Source of the DNA: G020348385 sp964580235
GTDB taxonomy: Bacteria; Acidobacteriota; Aminicenantia; Aminicenantales; Aminicenantaceae
Direction: 5' to 3'
DNA length: 45,329 bases
NCBI GenBank assembly: GCA_964580235.1
Contig: CAZOJY010000013.1
Span: 1 to 45,329 of the forward strand
A program made the translations under genes and the position numbers. Position 1 is the stretch's first letter. Each line of letters starts with the position of its first letter. The notes beneath the pieces were generated by a model. The model did no database searches. It had not been told where the DNA came from and saw only the letters and a list, made by a program, of their open reading frames with translations. Shown one piece after another: positions 15,878 through 25,064 of this stretch.

Positions 15878-18406
15878 ATGATGCACAGGAAAATTTGGAA
15901 TTTTGGCCTGGTCTTTTTTCTTATCGTCCCCATCGTGTCGGCCCAGATCACAAGCCCAGAACAATTTCTGGGTTTTAAGGTGGGAGCGGATAAAAAACTG
16001 GCGGACATGGTTGAGATCGTTGAATATTTCCAGATGCTCGACAGACAGAGCAAGAGGATACGGGTCTGGGAAATTGGTAAAACAACAGAAGGGAATCCGT
16101 TCATCGTGGCCATCATTACCTCTGAGGATAATCAAAAAAATCTTGAGAAATTTGAGAGATACCAGCAGCTGCTGGCCGACCCGCGGAAGATTTCGGAGAA
16201 AGAAGCAAAAAAAATCATTTCCGACGGAAAGGCCGTTGTGATGATCAACTGTTCGATCCATGCCTCAGAGATCGGCGCCAGCCAGATGTCGATGGAGTTG
16301 GCCTTTGATCTTGCGGCAAAAAACGACCCCTTGACAAAGGAAATACTGGATTACGTCATCCTCCTTCTTACGCCGATGCACAATCCCGACGGAATCCAGA
16401 TGGTGGTGGACTGGTATAAAAAAAATCTCGGGACCAGATATGAGGGCGGCCGGATGCCCTGGCTCTACCACAAATATGTGGGGCACGACAACAACCGAGA
16501 CTGGTACATGTTCACTCAAGTGGAATCCCGGCTGACTTTGAAGGTGCACAACGCCTGGCATCCCCATGTCATTGTGGACATGCACCAGATGGGCAGCCGC
16601 GGAGCGCGGCTCTTTGTCCCGCCTTATGTCGATCCGTATGAGCCTAATATCGATCCCATTCTCCGGCAGGAAGTGGCCATGATGGGAACCTTCATCGCCA
16701 CTGAACTGACATCCCAGGGAAAGGCCGGGGTGGCCCACAGCGTTGGGTATGATGCCTGGACGCCGGCGCGGGCTTACCACCACTACCACGGAGGAATACG
16801 GATTCTTACCGAGGCGGCCAGCGTGCGGGTCGCCACACCGATTGCGGTCAGAGAGGAGGACCTGTCCTCTCCGGCAAGAAAAGAATCGGTCAGCATGCCT
16901 TTGCCCTGGAAAGGAGGAGATTGGACGCTCCGGGATATCGTGGATTATGATTATGCGGCAGCTAAAGCCGCTCTGACGAATGCGGCAAGGCTCCGGGAAA
17001 ATTGGCTGCGAAATTTTTACCGGATTCAAAAAAAAGCCGTCAGCAGGACAGAACCTCCTTATGCTTTTATCATTCCGGCACACCAGAGAGACATGGCCAC
17101 GGCGGTAAAAATGTTGAACGTGCTCCAACTGGGAGTGGTGGAGGTCCGCAGGGCATCGAAGGCCTTTGTGGCGGATGCGCATGAATACCCGGCAGGCAGC
17201 TACATCGTTTATACGGCCCAGCCTTTCGGCGGATTCGCCAAAACGCTTTTGGAGAAACAAGTCTATCCGGAGATCCGGGAGTCGCCTGGAGGCCCGTTGA
17301 AAACACCGTACGATGTGGTGGGACACACCCTGCCCCTCCTGATGGGAGTGGATGTGGTCCAGGCCGCAAAACCCTTCGAAGTCAGCGCTGTTCTGTGCGG
17401 AAAAATCGAGAAACCGAAGGGATCGGTCGAGATAATCGGCAGCGCCGCCGGATATGCCTGGGGGCATGCCACGAATGACGACTTTGTGGCCTTGAACAGG
17501 CTGGTGAAAACAGGCTTTAAAACCTTATGGGCGGCAGAGGGTTTCGAAGCCAACGGAAAGATGTATCCTGAAGGGACGATGCTCGTAAAAAACAACGAAG
17601 GGGTGGCGGAAGCGCTCAAATCCATCACAAACGATCTCTGGGTGCATTTTGATGCGCTGAGAACCGAACCGAAGGTGAAGGCCTATGCCCTGAAGGCACC
17701 GCGCGTCGGCCTGTACAAAAGCTGGACTGCTTCGATGGATGAGGGATGGACGCGCTGGGTCCTGGAACAGTATGAAATCCCCTTCAGGAGCGTTTTTGAC
17801 AAAGACATCCGGAAGGGCAGTCTCGGCGAACAGTTTGATGTTATCATCGTTCCCGATCTGAGAGAGGGTGCCATCATCAACGGGATGCCGGAGAGTGCGG
17901 TACCGGCAGAATATGCCCGGGGAATCGGAGAGATAGGCCTTAAAAATCTTGTCGAGTTCGCGAAAGGCGGAGGAACGGTGATCACCTTGAACGGCGCCGC
18001 CGACTTTGCGATCAAGCATTTCCATCTGGACGTTGAAAACGGTGTGCGCGGATTGAGCCGGAAAGAGTTTTTCATCCCCGGGTCGATCTTGAAGGTTTTG
18101 AACGACAGTTCTCATCCGATCGCCTATGGGTTCGAAAGGGGAGCAGCGCTGTTTTTCAGGAGAAGCCCCGCATTTGTTGTGCATGAGGGCAGCGCCGTGG
18201 CCAAATACCCGACAGAAACCCTGCTGAGCGGATGGTCGACAGGAGGTGAACATCTGGTTGATAAAGCGGCCATCGTGGACGTTCCGTATGAAAAGGGGAA
18301 GGTTGTCTTGATCGGTTTCCCGGTGGTCTACAGGGGGCAGTCGCACGGCACATTCCGCTATCTGTTCAACGCCATCTACTACGGCTCTGCTAAGTTGATC
18401 GATTAG
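15878..18406 (+). CDS. Secreted M14 family zinc carboxypeptidase, large form (copy 1)
   Basis: The protein has 842 residues with a signal peptide (1-22, cleavage near VSAQ). The M14 catalytic domain lies at about 30-330. Zinc ligands are H128 and E131 (HASE) and H236 (DMHQMG); NNRD around 205-208 and HNPDG at 168-172 are also typical. The C-terminal half (about 400-842) includes a Rossmann-like stretch resembling glutamine-amidotransferase folds (VIIVPDLREG), as in other large M14 proteins. It is paralogous to the protein at 36142-38745. The ATG at 15878 or 15881 follows AAGGAGTGAGGA. Family C palindromes lie on both sides. Confidence 0.92.
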   Translation: MMHRKIWNFGLVFFLIVPIVSAQITSPEQFLGFKVGADKKLADMVEIVEYFQMLDRQSKRIRVWEIGKTTEGNPFIVAIITSEDNQKNLEKFERYQQLLADPRKISEKEAKKIISDGKAVVMINCSIHASEIGASQMSMELAFDLAAKNDPLTKEILDYVILLLTPMHNPDGIQMVVDWYKKNLGTRYEGGRMPWLYHKYVGHDNNRDWYMFTQVESRLTLKVHNAWHPHVIVDMHQMGSRGARLFVPPYVDPYEPNIDPILRQEVAMMGTFIATELTSQGKAGVAHSVGYDAWTPARAYHHYHGGIRILTEAASVRVATPIAVREEDLSSPARKESVSMPLPWKGGDWTLRDIVDYDYAAAKAALTNAARLRENWLRNFYRIQKKAVSRTEPPYAFIIPAHQRDMATAVKMLNVLQLGVVEVRRASKAFVADAHEYPAGSYIVYTAQPFGGFAKTLLEKQVYPEIRESPGGPLKTPYDVVGHTLPLLMGVDVVQAAKPFEVSAVLCGKIEKPKGSVEIIGSAAGYAWGHATNDDFVALNRLVKTGFKTLWAAEGFEANGKMYPEGTMLVKNNEGVAEALKSITNDLWVHFDALRTEPKVKAYALKAPRVGLYKSWTASMDEGWTRWVLEQYEIPFRSVFDKDIRKGSLGEQFDVIIVPDLREGAIINGMPESAVPAEYARGIGEIGLKNLVEFAKGGGTVITLNGAADFAIKHFHLDVENGVRGLSRKEFFIPGSILKVLNDSSHPIAYGFERGAALFFRRSPAFVVHEGSAVAKYPTETLLSGWSTGGEHLVDKAAIVDVPYEKGKVVLIGFPVVYRGQSHGTFRYLFNAIYYGSAKLID

Positions 18407-18419
18407 GAGTATGTTAAAA

Positions 18420-18499
18420 TTGTCATTTCGAGGAACACAGCGACGCAGCAATCTGCCAGTGGCAATCTCAGGGGATTGCTTCACTTCATTCGCAATGAC
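18420..18499. repeat. REP-like palindrome, family C, second copy
   Basis: GTCATTTCGAGG at the left end and CATTCGCAATGAC at the right end are imperfect complements, as are the two AGCAATC/GATTGCT words inside. Central CAATCTGCC and GGCAATCTC add a second internal stem. It is the same family as 15742-15804. Confidence 0.75.
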
Positions 18500-18547
18500 G
18501 TTAGGGTTTTGCGATGACTGGGAAGTTCATTCATAGGAGGAACCAGA

Positions 18548-19294
18548 ATGAAAAATGCTTTAATTTTTGCCGTGTCCTTTTTTGTAATTTTTGCCTTTGC
18601 CGGCCCTGGCGTCGGGGCTCAAGAAGTCACTTTTAAGTGGTTTGGACAGGCCTGTTTTTTGATCGAGACATCCCGGCACACACGGATCATCACCGACCCG
18701 ATGAAAATGGGCGATTACAAAGTGCCCGAAAAAATCGTGCCGGACATCGTGACAGTTTCCCACGAACACTCTGACCACAACCAGGTGCAGGCGGTTTCCG
18801 GCAGTCCGCTGGTGCTGAGGGGATTGATCTCCGGGGGAAAGGATTTTGCTGAGATCGAAAAAAAAATAAAGGATGTGAAGGTCTATACAGTTCCTTCCTA
18901 TCATGATGCCAACCAGGGGAAACAGCGTGGGAAAAATGCCATTTTTGTTTTTGAGTTCGATGGCGTGAAGGTGGTTCATCTTGGTGATCTCGGCCATGAA
19001 CTTTCCACCGAACAGATAAAAGCCATCGGAGCCGTCGATGTCCTGATGATCCCGGTGGGCGGAAAGTATACGATCTTCGGGAAGGAGGCTGAAGGGGTCG
19101 TCTCGCAGCTCGACCCGAAAATGATCGTATTCCCGATGCACTTCAAGACGGCTTCGGCTAGTTTCCTGCCATACTCGGGGGACGACTTTGTAAGGGACAA
19201 ACAGAACGTGAAAAAGATCGACGGCAACACGTTCAAACTCGACTTGGGCAATCCCCCCCAATCACTGGAATATGTGGTGCTGAACTACAAATAA
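18548..19294 (+). CDS. Secreted metallo-beta-lactamase-fold hydrolase (UlaG/UPF0173-like)
   Basis: The protein has 248 residues with a signal peptide (1-24, ending GVGAQE). The metal motif HEHSDH is at 72-77; further ligands probably include D129-region HLGDLGH and the late MHFKT histidine. The opening WFGQACFLIE and the overall order match the small MBL-fold family containing UlaG and UPF0173 proteins. Most of those are cytoplasmic, so the signal peptide is notable. The substrate is unknown. A TAGGAGG site precedes the ATG. The gene stands alone after the family C repeat. Confidence 0.88.
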   Translation: MKNALIFAVSFFVIFAFAGPGVGAQEVTFKWFGQACFLIETSRHTRIITDPMKMGDYKVPEKIVPDIVTVSHEHSDHNQVQAVSGSPLVLRGLISGGKDFAEIEKKIKDVKVYTVPSYHDANQGKQRGKNAIFVFEFDGVKVVHLGDLGHELSTEQIKAIGAVDVLMIPVGGKYTIFGKEAEGVVSQLDPKMIVFPMHFKTASASFLPYSGDDFVRDKQNVKKIDGNTFKLDLGNPPQSLEYVVLNYK

Positions 19295-19420
19295 ATAAAC
19301 CACATTCACATCTTGTCGCTGGATAAAAAAACTCAAGTGATTTGGTGTTCTGAAGGTTCCTGCGATGTGGAAAAGGCCAAAAATCTCAGAGATTTTATCG
19401 CAAGCTTGCTCGGAAATTGA
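19295..19420 (+). pseudogene. Possible gene remnant after the MBL-fold gene
   Basis: Directly after the TAA at 19292-19294, the same frame stays open for 41 codons to TGA at 19418. Its product looks protein-like (HILSLDKKTQVIWCSEGS, then DVEKAKNLRDFIASLLGN). There is no start codon or ribosome site, so it would be the 3' end of a decayed gene. I do not recognise the family. It could also be chance. Confidence 0.3.
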
Positions 19421-19460
19421 AATTGACTTATCCTCTAAAGAAATTTATGAATTGCAAAAA

Positions 19461-19490
19461 TAAGTAGATATAAGTTAATATAAGTATATT
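19461..19490. repeat. Three 10-bp phased AT-rich repeats
   Basis: TAAGTAGATA, TAAGTTAATA and TAAGTATATT lie head-to-tail, one helical turn apart. They are 120-150 bp upstream of the subtilase start. They could be regulator sites or a bent-DNA element. The remainder of the 317-bp gap holds the remnant above and a -10-like box at 19564. Confidence 0.5.
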
Positions 19491-19563
19491 TTATCGATGA
19501 AAGAGCCTCCTTGCTTTTTTAGGCCAATGCGGCTTGATTCCATCAAAATCTCAATAGATCTGC

Positions 19564-19569
19564 TATAAT
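19564..19569 (+). promoter_or_regulatory. TATAAT -10 box upstream of the subtilase gene
   Basis: A perfect TATAAT lies 43 bp before the ATG at 19612. No good -35 box is found at 16-18 nt spacing, which would fit an activator-dependent promoter. Confidence 0.35.
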
Positions 19570-19611
19570 GTTCTATCACAATAAATGCCTGTATCCACAT
19601 AAGAGATAATC

Positions 19612-21402
19612 ATGATCCAATATATGCATAAGTTATTAAAGATTCTTTTTTTAATTCTATTCCTGAGCATCGGTATCACCAACGGGATATCTCAACGAGT
19701 GGAGAAGATATCTCAACGGCTGCAGGAAGCATTCAGCAGAAAAGGCCAGGAGGAAAAATTGGCCGCATGGATTTATTTCAGAGACAAAGGGCCGGGAAAG
19801 CTCCAGAAAATAGAAGAGCTCAGGACCTCCTTGAACGTAAGGTCCATGAAAAGGCGCCTCCGCGACGGATTTGACGCCCTGGTCGATGAATATGATCTGC
19901 CTGTGTATGAGCCCTATGTGGATTTCATAAAGCAGCACGTTCTGAGGATCCGGCACCGCTCCCGCTGGTTGAATGCCGTGTCCGTTGAAGCCGCCCGCCA
20001 ATCCCTTGAAATGATTGCCAAATTTCGCTTTGTCCAAAAAATTGATAAGGTCTTAATATACAGCTATCGCAATCCTGTGGCTGAGCCGAAAACAGAAAAA
20101 GAATCCGAGCCTATTCCCAAGACTTCCTTCGCTGGACCCGCTGTATTCGATTATGGCAAGTCTCTGCAGCAGGTTAATCAACTGAATGTGCCGCCGCTGC
20201 ACGGCATGGGTTACAGCGGCCGGGGAGTATTGATATGCATGCTGGATGACGGATTTAACAATCTTCATCATGAGGCTCTTGACCACCTCGACATCGTTGC
20301 CACCCGAGATTTTGTCAATGGAGATCCCCATGTGTTTGATGAAGAAGGCCAGATGGGAAACGGCGATCATGGGACCAATACACTGGGGACGATAGCCGGG
20401 TATGAACCAGGCGAGCTGATCGGCCCGGCTTTTGGGGCCAGCTTTCTCCTCGGAAAGACCGAAAACAGTGATTGGGAGCGCCACATCGAAGAGGACCACT
20501 GGATTGCAGGCGCAGAGTGGGCCGACACGCTCGGAGCGGATATCATCAGCAGTTCCCTTGGTTACCGGGACCAGTTTTCTCATGGAGAAACGGACTATTC
20601 CTGGCAGGATCTGGACGGGGAGACCACCGTGGTGGCCAAAGGGGCCAATATAGCGGCCAGCCGAGGCATTCTGATCGTCAACAGCGCTGGGAACGAAGGG
20701 CCATCCCGATCAGGCAAAAACACCCTTGTTTCTCCATCAGACTGCGATTTTGTGCTGGCGGCCGGAGCTGTAAACTCGCAGAGCCTAAGAGTCAATTTCA
20801 GTTCCATGGGACCCACCGCTGACGGACGGATAAAGCCGGATGTGATGGCGCTCGGAGAGTCGGTATACACGGCCGATCCGAATGCTCCCAACGGCTATGA
20901 ATTCGTGAACGGGACATCGTTTTCATGTCCCTTGGTGGCTGGAGCGGCTGCATTGATCCTGGAAATCAATCCTACCTGGACCAACCAGGATATCATGACA
21001 GCGATGAAATCGACATCCGGCCGGTCTAAATCTCCAGACAACGGCTATGGATGGGGAATTATCGATGTTCAGAAGGCCGCTTTTTTTCCTCTGAAAAACC
21101 TGTATGCGCCCCAGCATTTTGGCATCTCACGGATGGAAAACAATTATGGTTTTTTTGTTCAGTATGTGGACCAGTTGAGTTGGGTGCCTAATCCCCGCAA
21201 TGGGGACCAGGTTGTCTCTTATCGTGTGTATGCAAAACAATTAGGAATCCCGGATCAATCTTTTACATTTGTTGCCGAGGTGGACAGCCAGACTTTCAGT
21301 TTCTTGAGGCGAGGTCTTTTGGCCGAAGAAAATTTTCTCTACAGGATCACATCTGTTGATAGGACGGGAAAGGAAAGCGGGTCCAGCTATGCGCGCCGGT
21401 AG
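19612..21402 (+). CDS. Secreted S8 (subtilisin family) serine peptidase
   Basis: The protein has 596 residues. A signal peptide (about 1-27) is followed by a propeptide-like region (about 50-150; AWIYFRDKGPGK, then RHRSRWLNAVSVEA) of the fervidolysin-like type. The catalytic domain is at about 175-500. Triad residues are D212 (MLDDGF), H253 (GDHGTNTLGT) and S436 (NGTSFSCPLVAG), with oxyanion N361 (NSAGNEGP). A C-terminal fibronectin-III-like stretch (about 505-596) follows. It would degrade extracellular protein. The beta-barrel gene lies 26 bp downstream and is probably co-transcribed. Confidence 0.93.
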   Translation: MIQYMHKLLKILFLILFLSIGITNGISQRVEKISQRLQEAFSRKGQEEKLAAWIYFRDKGPGKLQKIEELRTSLNVRSMKRRLRDGFDALVDEYDLPVYEPYVDFIKQHVLRIRHRSRWLNAVSVEAARQSLEMIAKFRFVQKIDKVLIYSYRNPVAEPKTEKESEPIPKTSFAGPAVFDYGKSLQQVNQLNVPPLHGMGYSGRGVLICMLDDGFNNLHHEALDHLDIVATRDFVNGDPHVFDEEGQMGNGDHGTNTLGTIAGYEPGELIGPAFGASFLLGKTENSDWERHIEEDHWIAGAEWADTLGADIISSSLGYRDQFSHGETDYSWQDLDGETTVVAKGANIAASRGILIVNSAGNEGPSRSGKNTLVSPSDCDFVLAAGAVNSQSLRVNFSSMGPTADGRIKPDVMALGESVYTADPNAPNGYEFVNGTSFSCPLVAGAAALILEINPTWTNQDIMTAMKSTSGRSKSPDNGYGWGIIDVQKAAFFPLKNLYAPQHFGISRMENNYGFFVQYVDQLSWVPNPRNGDQVVSYRVYAKQLGIPDQSFTFVAEVDSQTFSFLRRGLLAEENFLYRITSVDRTGKESGSSYARR

Positions 21403-21428
21403 CCGTTAGGATGAAAAAGGAAGAATTC

Positions 21429-22004
21429 ATGAAAAAATTGACGATGTGTGTTATTTGGATATTTCTTTCCGTACAGGCCGGCAGTGCCGCACAGTTTACC
21501 CTTGGTCTCAATGGCGGATACCGCTTCCTCGATGACCCCGCATTAGGAGAGATATACGGAGATGGATATGTTTATGAGCCCTATGTCCGGTATTCTATTT
21601 CCTATTGGCTCGATCTGGAACTGTCTTATGAGGGAGGGTACAAAAAGAGTGCACGCATCGGACTTTTTGAGGAGGACAGCACATTGAGTGTCAGCGGCCT
21701 GCAGCTCGCCGGGATCGTTCGGGTTCCCTTTCTGCGCATCCGGAACGTCAGCACGTACTTTAAGGCCGGCATCGCCTATTATTTTTATAAGCAAGATATC
21801 GACAGCGAATTTCTCCGGCAAAAGGTCGATCATAGAAAATGGACGACCGTGATCGGTGCGGGCATGAATATACATCTATTCAGAGGGTTATTCCTGACTG
21901 CAGAAGTTAAATCCATTCCCCTCAGAGTGAGACCTTTCGATATCAATGTGGACCTGGGGGGTATCCGTATTCTATTTGGAATCGGCTATCAATTCTGGTT
22001 ATGA
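21429..22004 (+). CDS. Small outer-membrane beta-barrel protein
   Basis: The protein has 191 residues with a signal peptide (1-20, ending GSAAQF). Repeated amphipathic strands follow, rich in Gly/Tyr (FTLGLNGGYRFL, YVRYSISYWLDLELSYEGGY). It ends ILFGIGYQFWL, a typical terminal strand. An OMP_b-brl-like eight-strand barrel is likely. An ATG at 21411 is also in frame; I chose 21429 because AAGGAAG precedes it and the signal peptide begins there. It follows the subtilase gene closely. Function is unknown. Confidence 0.75.
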   Translation: MKKLTMCVIWIFLSVQAGSAAQFTLGLNGGYRFLDDPALGEIYGDGYVYEPYVRYSISYWLDLELSYEGGYKKSARIGLFEEDSTLSVSGLQLAGIVRVPFLRIRNVSTYFKAGIAYYFYKQDIDSEFLRQKVDHRKWTTVIGAGMNIHLFRGLFLTAEVKSIPLRVRPFDINVDLGGIRILFGIGYQFWL

Positions 22005-22092
22005 TATTTTTTCTCTAGAAATTTTAGCGCTAAGTCAACTAAAGTATAAAAATATATAAATAAGTATTGTCAACTGGAAAAAACATCATGTA

Positions 22093-23202
22093 TCAGTCGA
22101 ATTTGTCGAAATATATTTGGTCTGCAATGATACCTTTTTCTTTGAGAAGTTCCAGGCAGGATTCGACCATGGCCGCATTTCCACAGATATAGACATCGAG
22201 GTCGGCCTCTTCAGGTATGCGTTTTTCGATAAGGGAGGTCACCCGGCCTCTTTCTCCTTTCCAGGAAGAATTTTCCGGCTCCCTGGACAATGTGGGCACA
22301 TAAGTGAAGTTGTGCAGTTCTTTTTCCAGATTTTTGAGCTCTTCGATACAGTAGAGGTATTCTTCTGTCCGCGTGCCGAAAAACAGGGTAGTTTTTCGCC
22401 GGATCTTTTCTTTTCGCATATATCTGAGGATAGACATGATCGGCGCCAATCCAGTACCGGTGGCAATCATCAGGATGTCCCGGTCAGATTCCCTGTAATA
22501 AAAATCCCCGAACGGCCCCCGCATAACCAGCTCATCCCCTTCCTTGAGATAGTCGTGGATATAGGTCGAAACAATGCCATTTTCGACAAGGCCGACGTGC
22601 AGTTCTACTTTTTTATTCTCCTTTTGTTCTGGAATGGAGGCCATCGAGAAGGCGCGGAATTCCGCGGTGCTTGACAGCTTGTATTTGGGGATCTCGAGCT
22701 GGATGTACTGTCCGGGCTTGTAGGAGATGTACTCTTCCTGTTCGGCGATGGCCAACGTGAGCTCTTTGATATAAGTGGTCAAATCTTCGATGTGTTCCAC
22801 GTTGACTTTGAATTCCTTGATCAAAAAAAGATCTTCCGGTATTTCGATGGCCACATCGTTCCGGACTTTGACCTGGCATGAGAGGCGGACATCCTTTTCC
22901 AGCTCTTTGGCGGAAAGATAGGGCGTCTCTGTGGGAAGGACCGGACCGCCTCCCTCCAGCACCTTAACCTTGCAGTAGGCACATGTGCCCTTGCCGCCGC
23001 ATGCCGATGGGATGAAGATGCCCTCGTCCTGCAGAGTGAAAAGCAGCGGATTACCGCCTTGTACCGTCAGTTCTTTTTCTTTGTTGATTAGGATGCGGCA
23101 TTCGCCGTAATTGGCGATAAACCGATCGGCAAGCTCTAAAAGTAGTGCTAAAAACGCGCCAATCCCGCTGATGACAAGTATGCTGACAATCATTTGTGGC
23201 AT
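22093..23202 (-). CDS. nqrF: NqrF-like NADH dehydrogenase subunit
   Basis: This 369-residue subunit takes electrons from NADH into the Na+-translocating oxidoreductase. An N-terminal membrane helix lies at about 4-25. The 2Fe-2S domain has C68, C74, C77 and C109, almost the same spacing as in Vibrio NqrF. The FAD motif RAFS is at 183-186 and the NAD-binding words GPFGDF (229-234) and GTGLAP (249-254) follow. The frame is open to 23367 inside nqrE, but the ATG at 23202, 5 bp after the nqrE stop, begins the membrane helix. It is last in the nqrBCDEF order. NqrF distinguishes Nqr from Rnf, which uses RnfB and RnfC instead. Confidence 0.93.
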   Translation of the reverse strand: MPQMIVSILVISGIGAFLALLLELADRFIANYGECRILINKEKELTVQGGNPLLFTLQDEGIFIPSACGGKGTCAYCKVKVLEGGGPVLPTETPYLSAKELEKDVRLSCQVKVRNDVAIEIPEDLFLIKEFKVNVEHIEDLTTYIKELTLAIAEQEEYISYKPGQYIQLEIPKYKLSSTAEFRAFSMASIPEQKENKKVELHVGLVENGIVSTYIHDYLKEGDELVMRGPFGDFYYRESDRDILMIATGTGLAPIMSILRYMRKEKIRRKTTLFFGTRTEEYLYCIEELKNLEKELHNFTYVPTLSREPENSSWKGERGRVTSLIEKRIPEEADLDVYICGNAAMVESCLELLKEKGIIADQIYFDKFD

Positions 23203-23207
23203 TTTAT

Positions 23208-23801
23208 TTATTGCACGCGGATCATCCCGCTGAAAGCCAAGAAGGCCAGAGCTAGAAGTCCGGTTATGATCAATGTGATGGCCGGCCCTTCGAGTCCCTG
23301 TGGAAGCTTGGCTGTTTTTTGCAGCTTTTCCCGAATGGCGCTGATGGCGATGATGGCCAGCATCCATCCGATCCCGCTTCCGGCTCCGTAAGCCAGCGAC
23401 TGAATGAAGTCATATTTCCGTATGACCATGAAAAGCGATGCGCCGAAGATGGCGCAGTTCACCGTGATCAAAGGAAGAAATATGCCCAGAACAAAATAAA
23501 GCGCCGGAAAAAACCGCTCCACTGCCATCTCCACAAGCTGAACAAAGGCGGCGATCACCACAATAAATACAATAAACCGGAAGTGCTGCAATTCCAGCGG
23601 CACCAATATGTTGTAATAAACCAGATTATTGAGTGCTGTCGTGGACGCCATCACGAACACCACGGCCGCTCCCATGCCTATTGCCGATTTTTTCTGCCGG
23701 GAAATGGACAGAAACGGACACAAACCCAGAAAGTTAGTTAAAAGGATATTGTTAGTGAATACGGCTGCAAAAAACAGCGTCAGCGGATTAATATAGTCCA
23801 T
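23208..23801 (-). CDS. nqrE: NqrE (RnfA-related) membrane subunit
   Basis: The 197-residue protein has six membrane helices. TNNILLTNFLGLCPF near the N-terminus and TVNCAIFG in the middle carry the cysteines that in this family hold an intramembrane iron centre together with NqrD. The middle and end (GSGIGWMLAIIAISAIREK, LALAFLAFSGM) match NqrE more closely than RnfA. The start lies 9 bp after nqrD; nqrF follows after 5 bp. Confidence 0.92.
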   Translation of the reverse strand: MDYINPLTLFFAAVFTNNILLTNFLGLCPFLSISRQKKSAIGMGAAVVFVMASTTALNNLVYYNILVPLELQHFRFIVFIVVIAAFVQLVEMAVERFFPALYFVLGIFLPLITVNCAIFGASLFMVIRKYDFIQSLAYGAGSGIGWMLAIIAISAIREKLQKTAKLPQGLEGPAITLIITGLLALAFLAFSGMIRVQ

Positions 23802-23810
23802 GGCTGTCCT

Positions 23811-24428
23811 TTATCCTTTTTCCTCGCCTGTTTGCGGTCGAAAAAACTTCAAAATCCAGACCATGATACCTAGGGTAAAAAAGGCTCCGGGCGCCATGAT
23901 CATCACGGTCCACTGGACAAATCCTTCGGGCAAAACGCGAAAGCCCAGCAGAGTGCCGAATCCCAGCGGTTCCCTTATAAAGGCAATGGCGATCAACACC
24001 AGCAAATACCCCAGGCTCATGCCCAGCCCGTCGATGAAGGAGGCCGCCGGCGGGTTGTGCCGGGCAAATGCTTCGCATCGTCCCATGATGATGCAGTTGG
24101 TGATGATCAGGGCCACATACGGGCCAAGCGCTTCGCTGATGTCGGGCAAATAAGCCTTGATCATGATGTCCACGATGATGACATAGGAGGCGATGATCAA
24201 GGTCTGCACCATCATCCGGATGCGCATCGGGGTGTGCTTCCTCAGAAGAGAAACGGTGAGAGAAGACATACAGACCGTAAAGACCAGGCCCGCGTCCATC
24301 ACCAGGGTGTTTATCATCAGGTTGGTCACGGCCAGAGTCGAGCAGATGCCGAGAATCTGGCGGAGCACCGGATTGTCTTTCCACAACCCGGTAAGGAAGA
24401 TCTTTTTTTTTGGCGCCAGTTTCGGCAT
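23811..24428 (-). CDS. nqrD: NqrD (RnfE-related) membrane subunit
   Basis: The 205-residue protein has about six membrane helices. LGICSTLAVTN and IITNCIIMGRCEAFA are the conserved cysteine-bearing helices that pair with those of NqrE. ASFIDGLGMSLGY follows, as in NqrD/RnfE. The ATG directly follows the nqrC stop codon, and the GAGGAGGAA ribosome site lies inside the nqrC 3' end. Confidence 0.92.
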   Translation of the reverse strand: MPKLAPKKKIFLTGLWKDNPVLRQILGICSTLAVTNLMINTLVMDAGLVFTVCMSSLTVSLLRKHTPMRIRMMVQTLIIASYVIIVDIMIKAYLPDISEALGPYVALIITNCIIMGRCEAFARHNPPAASFIDGLGMSLGYLLVLIAIAFIREPLGFGTLLGFRVLPEGFVQWTVMIMAPGAFFTLGIMVWILKFFRPQTGEEKG

Positions 24429-25064
24429 CTATTCCTCCTCCTCGATCGATCCCCAGAGTTCCTTCAAGAAAAAATCCAGCTCATGGTTCAGGAAAGCCTC
24501 GACGGCCGAGCTGGTGTTGGTGGCGCCGGTGATGGCATCCAGGTCGTTGGTGGCCCGAGCCGTGCCTTGAGGTTTCAGGTAAAAGATGTTTTGGTCCCCT
24601 TCGATCGGATGAAGCGGCAGGTCCTTGAACTGGTCTGTGAACCAGGTTTCTGTGATCCGGCCTCCTAGGCCGGGCGTTTCGTTATGTTTGATGAAAGCGA
24701 TCCCGAGGACTCTGGTTGCATCTGGGCTGATGCCGACCATGCCTTGGATAGGGCCCCAAAAACCGGGGCCGCCCACCGGCAAGGCATATCCTCGGATGGT
24801 CTGCCCATCCTTTTGATACCCGATGTACAAAGGCCTCCTCTGGACATCGATTTCTTTCACCCTATTTGTGAAAAGCCGGGAGATTTCTTCTTCGGCTATT
24901 TCTTCTGTCGAAATATTTAAAACCTGGAGGATGATCCGCTGCAGCTTTATGGTCTGGTTGTGTTCGATCTTTCGTTCATTTAATAATTTAACCGCGCTGA
25001 CCAAAGAGGCGCAAAACAGCGTGATCAGAAACATATAGGCCACGGAAAGCGCCTGTTTTTTCAT
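24429..25064 (-). CDS. nqrC: NqrC (RnfG-related) FMN-binding subunit
   Basis: The 211-residue protein has one N-terminal membrane helix (about 7-27) and a periplasmic FMN-binding domain. The flavinylation motif DAITGATNTS places the covalent FMN on T182. GPGFWGPIQGMVGISPD and HNETPGLGGRI are family words. Attachment needs an ApbE flavin transferase, which is not in this window. It overlaps nqrB by 4 bp (ATGA at 25061-25064). Confidence 0.92.
   Translation of the reverse strand: MKKQALSVAYMFLITLFCASLVSAVKLLNERKIEHNQTIKLQRIILQVLNISTEEIAEEEISRLFTNRVKEIDVQRRPLYIGYQKDGQTIRGYALPVGGPGFWGPIQGMVGISPDATRVLGIAFIKHNETPGLGGRITETWFTDQFKDLPLHPIEGDQNIFYLKPQGTARATNDLDAITGATNTSSAVEAFLNHELDFFLKELWGSIEEEE

Noticed and set aside
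22024..22033. TTAGCGCTAA palindrome as terminator between convergent genes
   Set aside because: A 10-bp symmetrical site has no loop or T-run; it is too short to support a function.
23203..23367. N-terminal extension of nqrF
   Set aside because: It overlaps nqrE in another frame, is His/Arg/Ser rich and low in family similarity; the membrane helix begins right after the ATG at 23202.
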